Shown here: positions 21,335-33,110 of the stretch, one piece after another | Position numbering within the stretch: the first letter of the stretch is position 1 | Layout of the letters: the number at the start of each line of letters is the position of its first letter | Assembly (NCBI GenBank): GCA_030998225.1 | Contig: JAPYXD010000738.1 | Coordinates: 806,001-870,000, forward strand | Direction of reading: 5' to 3' | Length of the DNA: 64,000 nucleotides | Source of the DNA: Diplolepis rosae | Lineage: Eukaryota; Arthropoda; Insecta; Hymenoptera; Diplolepididae | Translations under genes and position numbers: made by a program | The notes under the pieces: model-generated | Database searches by the model: none | Told to the model about the DNA's origin: nothing | The model's input: only the letters and a program-made list of their open reading frames with translations

Positions 21335-23983
21335 ATGCTTGCTTTCCTGCAGAAAAATTGTCATCCAAAAAAGACTCTGAGCAAGATCAGTATAATTACT
21401 GATTATTATTTATTTTTAAATTATTTTCAGATCCCAAGGCAGACTCTGGAAAGGTGGAAGAAGAAAAGAGAAGACAGTGTCGGTGATGCATCACCCTCCC
21501 CAGAAAAACATGAAGTGGATTTAGCAGATGGTTTCCATTCTGAAATTTTCAAAAATTATGATAAAGAATCTGAATCTATAGAGAAGAGTGCTTCTGCTGA
21601 GCAAGATATCCGGGACTTAGAACAAGTCTCAATGTCGTTTGTTGGTGATAATGAAGAGAGACATAAATTTTGTGTTGAGTTTGAGAGTCAGGTGTCTCCA
21701 GACAATGAAAGTGATGGTAACTTAAGTTCTCCACTCTCACATCATCATGAAAATTCAATATTTAGAGATTCTGATAATATGGGACAAGAACTAATAGACT
21801 CAGATGCTTCTGATGTAAACATTTACAACAACTACTTTGATGATGAAACTTACTTGTATCCTGGTTGTGAGAAGGCAACTGATGTAGCAATCTTAGAACT
21901 ACTTGAAATTCATTTCAACAACTCAATTACAAAAACTGCTCTTAAGGATTTCTTAAAGTTCTATGTCTCCAGTTTACCATCTAATCATAATATGCCCTGC
22001 ACTGTTCATACTATGTTCCAATATGTAGAAAATTTGTCAATACCTGTGAGGGAAATTTCGCATTACTTTTGTTACCCAGCTATGCATTCACTGAAGTCAA
22101 AACAAAATCACTGCAATATTGATAGTTTTCATTCTACTGACGTGAAAGTATTTTATGAACTTCCCATAGAACGACAGATCAGATTTCTTTTTGAACATCG
22201 TGGGTTGGCTGATGTTATTGCTAAATACCGAGAAAAGAGATCAACCATGAGAGGAAAAATTTGTGATGTAGCTGATGGCACAGAGTATGCAAGAGTGTGG
22301 CGTGGTGTTGCAGCGATGTATAAAATAACATTGATTTTAAATACAGATGGAATTCAGCCTCACAAAAGTTCTGCTGCTAAGATGTGGCCGTTGATGTTCA
22401 CGATAATGGAAGTTCCTCCTGTTCTCCGCTCATCGTTTCTCATTGTCTCGGGAATTTGGTTTGATAAGAAATTGAAACCGAATATGAATATGTTCCTCGA
22501 ACCGTTTGTGACATCCCTATCTAAAATACACGATGAAGGTGGGGTTACTTGGAAGCATCCTGACAGCGGACTTCAACTACAGAGCCCTGTTAAAGCTCCA
22601 CTAATACTAGCTGATGCTCCAGCTAGAGCTGCTGTATTAAACATGCAAGAACACAATGCAAAATATGCCTGAAACACTTGTGAGCAAAAAAGCAACAAAT
22701 TGGCTGCTTCACTTGTTGTTGAACGTGAGAAAAGAAAGAGTCAGCTGAGACGGTTCATTTACAAGGAGAATCCAGCACCGTTAAGAACTGATGACAGCAT
22801 CATGAATCAAGGAATATTTGCATTAAGGCATGGACTTGATAGTACGAGAGGGATTAAAGGATTGACAATTACTCGCAAATTACCTGGTTGTGACTTGTGT
22901 AATATTGTCTTGGCTGAGTACATGCACTTTGTTTTGAAAGGAGTGGTGTTACAATTTTGCACTATGTGGTTTTATGTAAGAGGGGACTGGTACATTGGCA
23001 ATCACCTGACTGAAATCAACCATTTTCTCTGTCAAGATATTCACCCCCTAGATTATCTTACTAAGTTACCACGGTCAGTAGAGTTTTTCCGTTACTTCAA
23101 GGCAAATGAGCTGCGTTCTCTGTTACTTTACTATTCACTTATTATTGCCTCTCGATTCATGTCAAGTAAGTTTGTACAGCATTGGCTATTGCTTGTGCAG
23201 GCCATATACCTATTGCTTCAAGACGAGATATCAGAGGAGGATCTTGAAGCAGCTGATGCCATGCTCAGAATATTTTTAAGGGGAGTAGGGCCATTGTATG
23301 GTGATGAACCATATACATACAATGTCCATCAACTCACTCATCTTGTGCTATATGTTAGACGTTGGGGTCCACTCTGGGCAACGTCGGCCTTTCCTTTCGA
23401 AAACTTTAAAGGAATGCTAGGTAATATGATTCATGGATCGAAGAATGAGGGTAAGGAGCTCCTGAAACAAATATTCCTTGCACAAGGTGTCCAAATGTTA
23501 AGAAATGTTGTGCACAAGAGAAGATACACTCAATTAACTGGCATCACAGCTTTGGGGAAACCACTTTCTCGTTGCTTTTCTCCCGCTGAAGCTCTTTGTC
23601 TGAAGAACATTGATTTAAGAAAGTTCCAAGTGTTTGGTAGGGTTTCCATTGGGAGAGGGTTATTTTCATGCCAGGAATATGACAAAAAAAAGAAGAGAAA
23701 TAATTCCTGGGTTGAATTTTCTCATACAGGTCGGAAACATTATGGCCGTATAGTTTTTTTCCTCCAATCTGGAGATCAGAAACTTGCTCTAGTGTCAGTG
23801 CTTAGAGTGGCTCATGCTAATTTCTTCTTTCACAGAGCTTCACAAACTCGTGTTAAGCATATAATACCTGTTGAGCACACTGAAGAATTTAAAGTGTACA
23901 ATGTGTGTGAACTACATCAAAAGTTAATTCAAGTAGGATACTATTTATGTGTGCGTCCAAATGTTGTAGAGCGGAATTTATGA
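21335..23983 (+). pseudogene. CACTA/EnSpm-type transposase (tnp2-like), one nonsense codon
   Basis: One frame from ATG 21335 to TGA at 23981, interrupted only by TGA 22670-22672. A splice acceptor (TTATTTTCAG) at 21430 suggests the true exon starts at 21431 and that an upstream exon is missing. Residues to about 170 are acidic. The Transposase_21-like core follows, with ILNTDGIQPHKSSAAKMWPL (Asp at 22346), LILADAPARAAVLNM (Asp at 22613) and a Cys pair region at the stop. The second domain resembles DUF4218: HQLTHLVLYVRRWGPLWATS and AFPFENFKGML (Glu at 23399). These acidic residues fit a DDE transposase. Length is about 880 codons. AATAAA follows at 24030. Confidence 0.85.
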
Positions 23984-24189
23984 GACATGCTATTTGAAAC
24001 TTTGTAATCAGATGTGACATATGGACATGAATAAAAAAGAAAAAGAGTGAATGTCTTCTTCTTTCTGTAGCTTTGGCATCCCAATTTGTGATCATCGATC
24101 ACCAGTTATGTAGTGATGTTGTTTTTTTGTTCTTTAAAACAAAGACCTGTGACGTATAGTTCTTTCACGGGACAACGTTGAAATATATT

Positions 24190-24986
24190 AGTTTTTATAT
24201 AAAGTTGCATCATATAAGGCCTGAGCTATATACAAGGCGGATACATCATATATGACAACAACTTGGTTTCATAAGAGGAAAAGATTCATATATGCTACAC
24301 CCGCCTCACATATGACTCTGGTCTCATGTGAATTGGCTTTATACAGGACTGAATGGCTTCTTATATGAACTGAAACACATACGAAGCGGGTGAATCATAT
24401 GTGAAGCCACTTCATCTCATATGATGAAACCTACATCATATAAGACTCAACAGATTCATATATGATCAACCCGCCTCGTATTCGACTCGGGTCTTATATG
24501 AAATAGCTTCATCTAAGACTGAGTAACTCCTTATATGAAATGAATCATATATGAAGCCAGTAGATCTTATATGAAACCCCTTTATCTTATATGATGAAAC
24601 CTACTTCATATAAGACTCAACAGATTCATATATGATTAACCCGCCTCGTATTCGACTCGGGTCTTATATGAAATGGCTTCATATAGGACTGGGTAACTTC
24701 TTATATAAACTGAATCATATACGAAGCGAGTGAATCTTATATGAAGCCACTTCGTCTTATGTGATGAAACCTATTTCATATAAGAAAGAGTAGCTTCATA
24801 TATGACGTAAGTCATATACGAGGTACGTGAATTATATATGAAGCCCCCAGTCTTATATGATGTGCCTTCCGTCCATATATGTAACATATATGAGGAAAAA
24901 GGATTCATACATGGTATCAAATCAGACATATATGGATTATATATGACACATATATGTTACATATATGAACCGTTTTCCGCGGGTAG
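24190..24986 (+). repeat. Palindromic subterminal repeats of the CACTA-type element
   Basis: About 3.5 units of 170-171 bp (GAAACCTA at 24425, 24596 and 24766). Each holds the perfect palindrome TCATATATGA (24246, 24456, 24545, 24626, 24796) and many variants such as CTTATATGAA in both directions. CACTA elements carry arrays of short repeats inside their ends as transposase-binding sites. The stretch ends in GTTTTCCGCGGGTAG at 24972-24986, possibly the terminus. No partner terminus was found on the left. Confidence 0.75.
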
Positions 24987-25703
24987 TTTCCTTTTTTTAG
25001 TTTATTTTGCTATCCGTTTTTGTAAATTTTTAAATTTTCCAAGACATCTTAACCCAAAATTGTGAAAAACAAGGTTTTTCGCTATATTCCAGAATTTTTC
25101 CCAGCGTGAATAAATTTCTTTTCTAAAAACCGATGACGGAATTTGAAACTACTGCTTTTGCCCTTCAAAACGCCATTTTTACTTTTTGTGATATTATTAT
25201 TACGCTTTTTTTGTATATGAGGGGATGATGGGAATTGAAATTGAGGTACCTACCCGACCAGGTCGGTTTCAACAAAAAACAAAAATAAACATTAGTCTTA
25301 GGTTATTAAATGGTTCAAAGATTGCACGATTTCAGCTTTTCGTTATTAATCGTTAAGGTCTATATTCTAAGGTATTCTAGAGACCCTTAATGGTTAAAAA
25401 AATCTGGCACTAAAGAGGGCCCACATCCGTGGCCGAAACGTTTGCTTATTAAATATTTATGGTTTCCACCACGTAAAAGGTTGGAAAAAACGAACAGACC
25501 CCATGCCAATTCAATCATCACAAATTTATCACTGTGGGTCAATAAAAAAATAAAAAAACATGTACCTTAACATGTCTTACAATAATTTGAGAATAAAATC
25601 TTGGAATTAATCTTAGTTGGACTCAACCCCCAAAACCACCCCTAATTAAGGGTCGAAAAAAGTATATATAAGGGTTCCTGATCCTTATTAGCATCCTAAA
25701 CAC
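24987..25703 (+). repeat. Dispersed repeat, non-coding
   Basis: Parts of this stretch (25080-25200 and 25577-25660) recur inverted and diverged at 35551-35860. The shared parts include AAAAACCGATGACGGAATTT and GGACTCAACCCCCAAAACC. No coding frame. It may be an older non-autonomous element. Confidence 0.65.
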
Positions 25704-27000
25704 TATAACGGGTGACTGTCGCTGAAACGCCAAAAAAATAAAACTCATCAAAGCGGATCCGAGGATTCGGGATTATCCTCGGCGTCACCAACGTTATTTA
25801 GGTGGCTGGTAAAATGAGCGCCTGGCGTCTCCCGACGCCATATTTATAAAAAGTAATGACCCTGAAAATATAAAAATTTACCGTGCAACAAAAGCGAAGC
25901 CAAGCAGGGGTTCCGGCTAGGGCTGGAATGGATTTAGGAGTTCGGATCAGGTAGGGTATTTAGGTTAGGGAAGGAATCTTAACCTAAAACATAGGAGCTC
26001 TTGCTTCAACCGAATAAAATAAATTAAGCAACGTACAAATTAACTAGAGCTACAATTTATTCATTAATGGGCAAGGCCCTGGCTCGATATAAATTCAAAA
26101 ATTAATTTGATGCCAAAATGGCGTATAGCGCTTGAGAAAGAGACAAAGCTCTGAGAGAGCCTGAGAGACACTTGGTTCAAGAGAATAAAAATTTTTATAA
26201 TGGCCCGGAATACAGTCTCAAAGACTTACCGGTGATCTGGTCACGACCTCGTGCCTAACTGCGTCCAAGTCGAAATCTGGAGTGGCGTCCATTAAAAAAA
26301 TAAATCTTAACCCCTTTCAAAGGCTAATTGACGCTCGTGTGACAACGACAGAATAGAGCTGTGTGCCAAAGTTGTCGCGCAGTTTTATTACATCAGCTTG
26401 AAAGGCTAGTGCACCCGAATGAAACTCAAGTTTGCGCGGGCGACTCGTCTTGTGAGAACGACGGCGCCAGGCAACCAATGAGCTGAAGCATCTATCGGTC
26501 AGCTTGCCCCATTGGCTTAAAACTTAGAGGGGTGCGTTTGAACTACGTAAGGTTTGTACTGCACAACACAGCAGTTACAAACAGACAAAGCTAATGTACA
26601 ATATATAATGTAATTTATAATCGTTCCAACTCGTCATGCCCCTTTCTACATTAATTGTAATAATAATGGTGCGACGGTGTTCGAAACCATAGGCTGCAGC
26701 ACGTGGTCGTTTCAGATGCCATGCCTGCCGGGTGATACCCTCTGTGGTTTGCCTGTGAACCCCTCTGCGTGCGATTGTAGCACAGCGATCTCCTTGGCCG
26801 CGCCTTTCAAGCTGGTGTTTTTAAACGAGAAAAATAAAAAAATAAAAACGGCCAGCAAAACAATTAAAAATAAAAGAGTTTTACGAGCAGCTCTCAGACT
26901 ATCGCTGACAATGTCGAGTTTTAATTAAAAAAGGTGGCTTGGGTTCGATCCTGTCGTTGCCGGTCGAAGTAAAAGAATTTAACGTTATTTACCACGTTAT
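25704..27000 (-). repeat. Gypsy LTR in the first duplicate (solo)
   Basis: Begins TATAACGGGTGAC and ends CCACGTTAT. Alignable over its whole length with the LTRs at 7558 and 14409, but diverged from them. It is directly followed by duplicated transposase sequence, so no internal element part is attached. Confidence 0.88.
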
Positions 27001-30000
27001 ACAGGTCGGAAACATTATGGCCGTATAGTTTTTTTCCTCCAATCTGGAGATCAGAAACTTGCTCTAGTGTCAGTGCTTAGAGTGGCTCATGCTAATTTCT
27101 TCTTTCACAGAGCTTCACAAACTCGTGTTAAGCATATAATACCTGTTGAGCACACTGAAGAATTTAAAGTGTACAATGTGTGTGAACTACATCAAAAGTT
27201 AATTCAAGTAGGATACTATTTATGTGTGCGTCCAAATGTTGTAGAGCGGAATTTATGAGACATGCTATTTGAAACTTTGTAATCAGATGTGACATATGGA
27301 CATGAATAAAAAAGAAAAAGAGTGAATGTCTTCTTCTTTCTGTAGCTTTGGCATCCCAATTTGTGATCATCGATCACCAGTTATGTAGTGATGTTGTTTT
27401 TTTGTTCTTTAAAACAAAGACCTGTGACGTATAGTTCTTTCACGGGACAACGTTGAAATATATTAGTTTTTATATAAAGTTGCATCATATAAGGCCTGAG
27501 CTATATACAAGGCGGATACATCATATATGACAACAACTTGGTTTCATAAGAGGAAAAGATTCATATATGCTACACCCGCCTCACATATGACTCTGGTCTC
27601 ATGTGAATTGGCTTTATACAGGACTGAATGGCTTCTTATATGAACTGAAACACATACGAAGCGGGTGAATCATATGTGAAGCCACTTCATCTCATATGAT
27701 GAAACCTACATCATATAAGACTCAACAGATTCATATATGATCAACCCGCCTCGTATTCGACTCGGGTCTTATATGAAATAGCTTCATCTAAGACTGAGTA
27801 ACTCCTTATATGAAATGAATCATATATGAAGCCAGTAGATCTTATATGAAACCCCTTTATCTTATATGATGAAACCTACTTCATATAAGACTCAACAGAT
27901 TCATATATGATTAACCCGCCTCGTATTCGACTCGGGTCTTATATGAAATGGCTTCATATAGGACTGGGTAACTTCTTATATAAACTGAATCATATACGAA
28001 GCGAGTGAATCTTATATGAAGCCACTTCGTCTTATGTGATGAAACCTATTTCATATAAGAAAGAGTAGCTTCATATATGACGTAAGTCATATACGAGGTA
28101 CGTGAATTATATATGAAGCCCCCAGTCTTATATGATGTGCCTTCCGTCCATATATGTAACATATATGAGGAAAAAGGATTCATACATGGTATCAAATCAG
28201 ACATATATGGATTATATATGACACATATATGTTACATATATGAACCGTTTTCCGCGGGTAGTTTCCTTTTTTAGTTTATTTTGCTATCCGTTTTTGTAAA
28301 TTTTTAAATTTTCCAAGACATCTTAACCCAAAATTGTGAAAAACAAGGTTTTTCGCTATATTCCAGAATTTTTCCCAGCGTGAATAAATTTCTTTTCTAA
28401 AAACCGATGACGGAATTTGAAACTACTGCTTTTGCCCTTCAAAACGCCATTTTTACTTTTTGTGATATTATTATTACGCTTTTTTTGTATATGAGGGGAT
28501 GATGGGAATTGAAATTGAGGTACCTACCCGACCAGGTCGGTTTCAACAAAAAACAAAAATAAACATTAGTCTTAGGTTATTAAATGGTTCAAAGATTGCA
28601 CGATTTCAGCTTTTCGTTATTAATCGTTAAGGTCTATATTCTAAGGTATTCTAGAGACCCTTAATGGTTAAAAAAAAAATCTGGCACTAAAGAGGGCCCA
28701 CATCCGTGGCCGAAACGTTTGCTTATTAAATATTTATGGTTTCCACCACGTAAAAGGTTGGAAAAAACGAACAGACCCCATGCCAATTCAATCATCACAA
28801 ATTTATCACTGTGGGTCAATAAAAAAATAAAAAAACATGTACCTTAACATGTCTTACAATAATTTGAGAATAAAATCTTGGAATTAATCTTAGTTGGACT
28901 CAACCCCCAAAACCACCCCTAATTAAGGGTCGAAAAAAGTATATATAAGGGTTCCTGATCCTTATTAGCATCCTAAACACTATAACGGGTGACTGTCGCT
29001 GAAACGCCAAAAAAATAAAACTCATCAAAGCGGATCCGAGGATTCGGGATTATCCTCGGCGTCACCAACGTTATTTAGGTGGCTGGTAAAATGAGCGCCT
29101 GGCGTCTCCCGACGCCATATTTATAAAAAGTAATGACCCTGAAAATATAAAAATTTACCGTGCAACAAAAGCGAAGCCAAGCAGGGGTTCCGGCTAGGGC
29201 TGGAATGGATTTAGGAGTTCGGATCAGGTAGGGTATTTAGGTTAGGGAAGGAATCTTAACCTAAAACATAGGAGCTCTTGCTTCAACCGAATAAAATAAA
29301 TTAAGCAACGTACAAATTAACTAGAGCTACAATTTATTCATTAATGGGCAAGGCCCTGGCTCGATATAAATTCAAAAATTAATTTGATGCCAAAATGGCG
29401 TATAGCGCTTGAGAAAGAGACAAAGCTCTGAGAGAGCCTGAGAGACACTTGGTTCAAGAGAATAAAAATTTTTATAATGGCCCGGAATACAGTCTCAAAG
29501 ACTTACCGGTGATCTGGTCACGACCTCGTGCCTAACTGCGTCCAAGTCGAAATCTGGAGTGGCGTCCATTAAAAAAAATAAATCTTAACCCCTTTCAAAG
29601 GCTAATTGACGCTCGTGTGACAACGACAGAATAGAGCTGTGTGCCAAAGTTGTCGCGCAGTTTTATTACATCAGCTTGAAAGGCTAGTGCACCCGAATGA
29701 AACTCAAGTTTGCGCGGGCGACTCGTCTTGTGAGAACGACGGCGCCAGGCAACCAATGAGCTGAAGCATCTATCGGTCAGCTTGCCCCATTGGCTTAAAA
29801 CTTAGAGGGGTGCGTTTGAACTACGTAAGGTTTGTACTGCACAACACAGCAGTTACAAACAGACAAAGCTAATGTACAATATATAATGTAATTTATAATC
29901 GTTCCAACTCGTCATGCCCCTTTCTACATTAATTGTAATAATAATGGTGCGACGGTGTTCGAAACCATAGGCTGCAGCACGTGGTCGTTTCAGATGCCAT

Positions 30001-30279
30001 GCCTGCCGGGTGATACCCTCTGTGGTTTGCCTGTGAACCCCTCTGCGTGCGATTGTAGCACAGCGATCTCCTTGGCCGCGCCTTTCAAGCTGGTGTTTTT
30101 AAACGAGAAAAATAAAAAAATAAAAACGGCCAGCAAAACAATTAAAAATAAAAGAGTTTTACGAGCAGCTCTCAGACTATCGCTGACAATGTCGAGTTTT
30201 AATTAAAAAAGGTGGCTTGGGTTCGATCCTGTCGTTGCCGGTCGAAGTAAAAGAATTTAACGTTATTTACCACGTTATA
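27001..30279 (+). repeat. Tandem duplication, second copy
   Basis: Repeats 23726-27000. It includes the transposase tail (open from 27067 to 27258), AATAAA near 27305, palindromic repeats at about 27465-28262, the dispersed repeat at about 28263-28980, and an LTR at 28981-30279. The near-identity means the duplication is recent or an assembly artefact. Confidence 0.95.
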
Positions 30280-31516
30280 ACACCCCCCGGCTGGACCGGA
30301 AACGACCCCTCGAGTCACGAAGACCACACTCCGGGCCGACTGACCAATTATTAGGTCGAGAAAATCAAAAAAAGATATGCAAACCCACGGCCCAGGCTGT
30401 CTGAGAGCGTGCTTCAATACTTAAAACTGGTGCAAACTTACGAGCTAGGAATACCAAAAAGACGTAAGCCTATAAAAAATGAAAAAAAATGGAAAAGGAA
30501 GAGAGAAAAATAAAAATACGGCAGCTCGCTGGTTGCGAGGCCGAGAACAAGCCTTATCAACTAGCTTAAGAGCTACTATCTTATAGATTCTAGGGATAGG
30601 CCAAGGAATCAAACTCTCCATATACCAAAAGAAACGGTTTACATTTTTAATATGGCGCCTTGCGCCTGTGGGCCATGCGCCCTATACAAAAGAAGGAAGA
30701 GAGAGAGAAGAGGGGAGAGAGAAAAAAATCCTCTAATGGCGCCTAAGTAGGGCGCCAACGTCGTAGGAGTTCCGCAATTCGGCGCTCACGGACCAGTCGT
30801 CCAGTCCTACGCCCACGGTGTCGTCTCCTAGAGGTTGGCTGGGCCTCCTCGGGCTCTTTCGGATCCTCCAGCTCCTCCTGACTCCTTAATGGGGGCTCTT
30901 CTTCTGAAGGAGGTGGCCAATCCAAGGCTTCGTCCTGGAAGGACAGCCACCTGGCGAGTCGGTTCTCCGGGTCGCATTCCTCGAGGTACGTGGGCTCGGA
31001 CGGGCCCACCACCTTGTTCCACCATGTGAGCCGTGATGGCTCCCAGATGTCCCGGGGGACCACGGTCGGCCGAGACTGAGACCAGAGCAGGGGATAAACC
31101 TGGACCACCCGCAGTGCATTCAAAAAAATGCAATTCAAAAACGAAGGCGAGGTTTTTAAAGACGAGTGATACGCAGTGTTAAATGCGAAGCAGAAGTCGT
31201 TAAGATGGACGTCCCATTTACGCTGTGTTTCTTTGATAAACGAGATTATCATTGTCTTTAATACTCGGATGATTCGTTCCACCGGGTTCACTTGCGGGTG
31301 GTATGGCGGCGTCTTAACGCGCTTAATCGCGTCCTCTTGGCAGATCAGGTCTACGATCTTATTGCAAAATTCGGTACCGTTGTCCGTGAATAGAAACTTC
31401 GGCGTACCCCAGAGAGTTATAACCAGGTCTTTAAATGCCCTGGTTATGGTCGCGCCATTCGCGTTTCTTAAGGGAAGGACTTCTATCCACCGCATGAAAA
31501 AGTCCTGAAAAACGTC
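28981..31516 (-). mobile_element. Truncated gypsy element: 3' LTR, PPT and integrase end
   Basis: The LTR at 28981-30279 is followed by the polypurine tract (GGGGGGTGTT on the minus strand, 30280-30290), by 30293-30640, which matches 8882-9250, and by integrase sequence up to about 31516. There the gypsy match stops inside CAGGACTTTTTC and unrelated sequence begins. The 5' half of the element is missing. Confidence 0.85.
30743..31516 (-). pseudogene. pol: Integrase fragment with an unusual GC-rich tail
   Basis: The frame reads integrase from QDFFMRWIEVLPLRNANG through LFTDNGTEFCNK (second catalytic Asp) and NPVERIIRVL (Glu) to SSLKTSPSFLN, closely matching 9790-10160. After SFLN it departs from the relative and continues for about 125 residues with a GC-rich, Trp/Pro/Glu/Arg-rich tail (EEEPPLRSQEELEDPKEPEE, then SRRRHRGRRTG). 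The tail has no match elsewhere in the window. The first catalytic Asp and zinc domain are lost upstream. The fusion arises near 31130. Confidence 0.8.
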
Positions 31517-32110
31517 CTGAAGAAATTCAAAAAGAGTTGAAATCAATAATCGATTGTGAAGACACTGATTTTAGTGATTTTGTAGATGTAGTAGCGCACG
31601 ATTATGCTTTACCAGCTGTTAGAGATTGTTTTATTTTTTACACAACTGGTCGTATAACTGCTTACATTAAACAGCACACTCAATGTTCGACATGCTTAAA
31701 TGCATTTTTGACTACTTCTGAAATTCGTGCAGATCCGATATCTTTTTCTTGTGATCAGTTACCTGAAAGTTTGAGTAGATGTGCAAAAATAAATAAAGAT
31801 TTCATACACCCAAATGTTAGGTTATAAACCTTATCACAGTTGTCGAATATCTATTTAACAAACATTGCCGGTCTAGCAATTCCTTTGATCTAATTCTAGA
31901 CGATTTAATTTCATTTGAAACAAAATTTATTTTTCAATGCAAAGAACATGCCAATGAAGCTGTGGAGATGTTAGCATATATAATTCAATTTTATCTTCAG
32001 ATACGGATGAGACAATTCGTAAGACAGGAAATGGCCGAGATTGCAAAATTTAGCGTCTTGAAAAAAAAGCAGCCAAGCTTTGCGACACTTAACGAGTCAT
32101 CTTCGATCTG
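31517..32110 (+). pseudogene. Transposase C-terminal relic, possibly P-element/THAP9-like
   Basis: The frame from about 31517 to 31827 reads ALPAVRDCFIFYTTGRITAY followed by CSTCLNAFL, a pattern seen at the C-terminus of P-type and some hAT transposases (a Tyr-Gly segment then a Cys pair). Broken frames continue to about 32110 (EHANEAVEMLAYIIQFYLQI, RMRQFVRQEM). The 5' part is absent because the gypsy fragment abuts at 31516. Assignment to a superfamily is tentative. Confidence 0.45.
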
Positions 32111-32736
32111 TACATGTTAAAAATATGTGCTAGCAAATTTTATAGTAATGAATATTTTTTGTTACATTTACAAATTTTTAATTGAGTATATATTTCCCTT
32201 CACATGGTTTTTTACGTTGAATACAGGGCTTAACAAAATATTTCTTTTTCATTTCATTCGTTTGAAGCTGGAAAATAAACATGGAAAATAATTCTATTTA
32301 GAAGCTTAAGCTTTTTATTTATTTTTAAATATATTTTCAGTTATTCAAAATTTAGTTATTTAAAATTTTGTTCAGGGTCTTAAGAATTCTTCTCGCGTAT
32401 CCGCAGTATATATTTACGAAGTTTAATGTGTTATTTACTTATTTTGGATTAATTGATTTATGGAAAATGTGTATTTTATGTCCTAGAATCATTTAGGCAC
32501 ATTTTTTCATCTCATATTGTTCAGAAACTTTATTATTTAATTATAATTAAAATGATTTTCACACACGATGTCTTGAGCTAGCACAAGGAAGGCGACTATT
32601 CACATTGGTGTTTTACCAAAAATTAGCTACTGTCATCAGAAACATTTGACACTACTTTAATTGGCCATATTGGTATTTTAACATTGAAAGAATCAGCTGT
32701 CCCGCAACTGATACATCTCCCCTACTATTCGTACTT
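32111..32736. other. AT-rich stretch without recognisable features
   Basis: No open frame, repeat or known motif seen. Confidence 0.4.
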
Positions 32737-33110
32737 GAGCGGCGAACTAAAGGCAACTGCGTTCTGGTCGTAAATATTGCAATCGTTTCCGTATTAGAGA
32801 TAGTGTTTGAGCGACAGGCTAACGGATCAGTGTGTTGACTTTGAAAATATTACTATTCGTGTTTTGAGCGGCGGACTAAAGACAAGTGAGTTCTAGTCGC
32901 AAATATTAATTTCCGTGTTAGGTATAGTGTTTGAGCGACAGTCTAACGCATCAGTGTGTTTGCTTTGAAAATATTACTATTCGTTTTTGGAGCGGCAGAC
33001 TGAAAACACGTGAGTTCTGGTCGTAAATAGTAATTTCCGTGTTAGAGATCGTGTTTGAGCGACAGGCTGACGGATCAGTGAGCTTCCTTTGAAAATATTA
33101 TTTTTCATGT
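32737..33110 (+). repeat. Three 124-bp tandem repeats upstream of a transposase-like gene
   Basis: GTGTTTGAGCGACAG-type sequence recurs at 32803, 32927 and 33051, exactly 124 bases apart. Each unit also has GAGCGGC(G/A)(A/G)ACT and TTTCCGT(G/A)TTA. The array ends at the start of the next coding frame, so it may be the 5' end or regulatory region of that element. Confidence 0.85.

Larger units (their letters stand above)
23726..27000 (+). repeat. Tandem duplication, first copy (about 3.28 kb)
   Basis: Nearly identical to 27001-30279. Differences noted are homopolymer length changes and few if any substitutions. The junction at 26998-27001 joins an LTR end (CACGTTATA) to transposase codons (ATACAGGTCGG), sharing ATA. 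It contains the last 86 codons of the transposase, the palindromic repeats, a dispersed repeat and one gypsy LTR. Confidence 0.95.

Noticed and set aside
25701..25705. CACTA at 25701 as the end of the CACTA-type element
   Set aside because: It overlaps the start of the gypsy LTR (TATAACGGG), and the palindromic repeats end 700 bases earlier.
30828..31133. Overlapping frames in the GC-rich block (30828-31133, 30835-31029, 30886-31119)
   Set aside because: GC-rich sequence has few stops in all frames; only the frame continuous with integrase has support.
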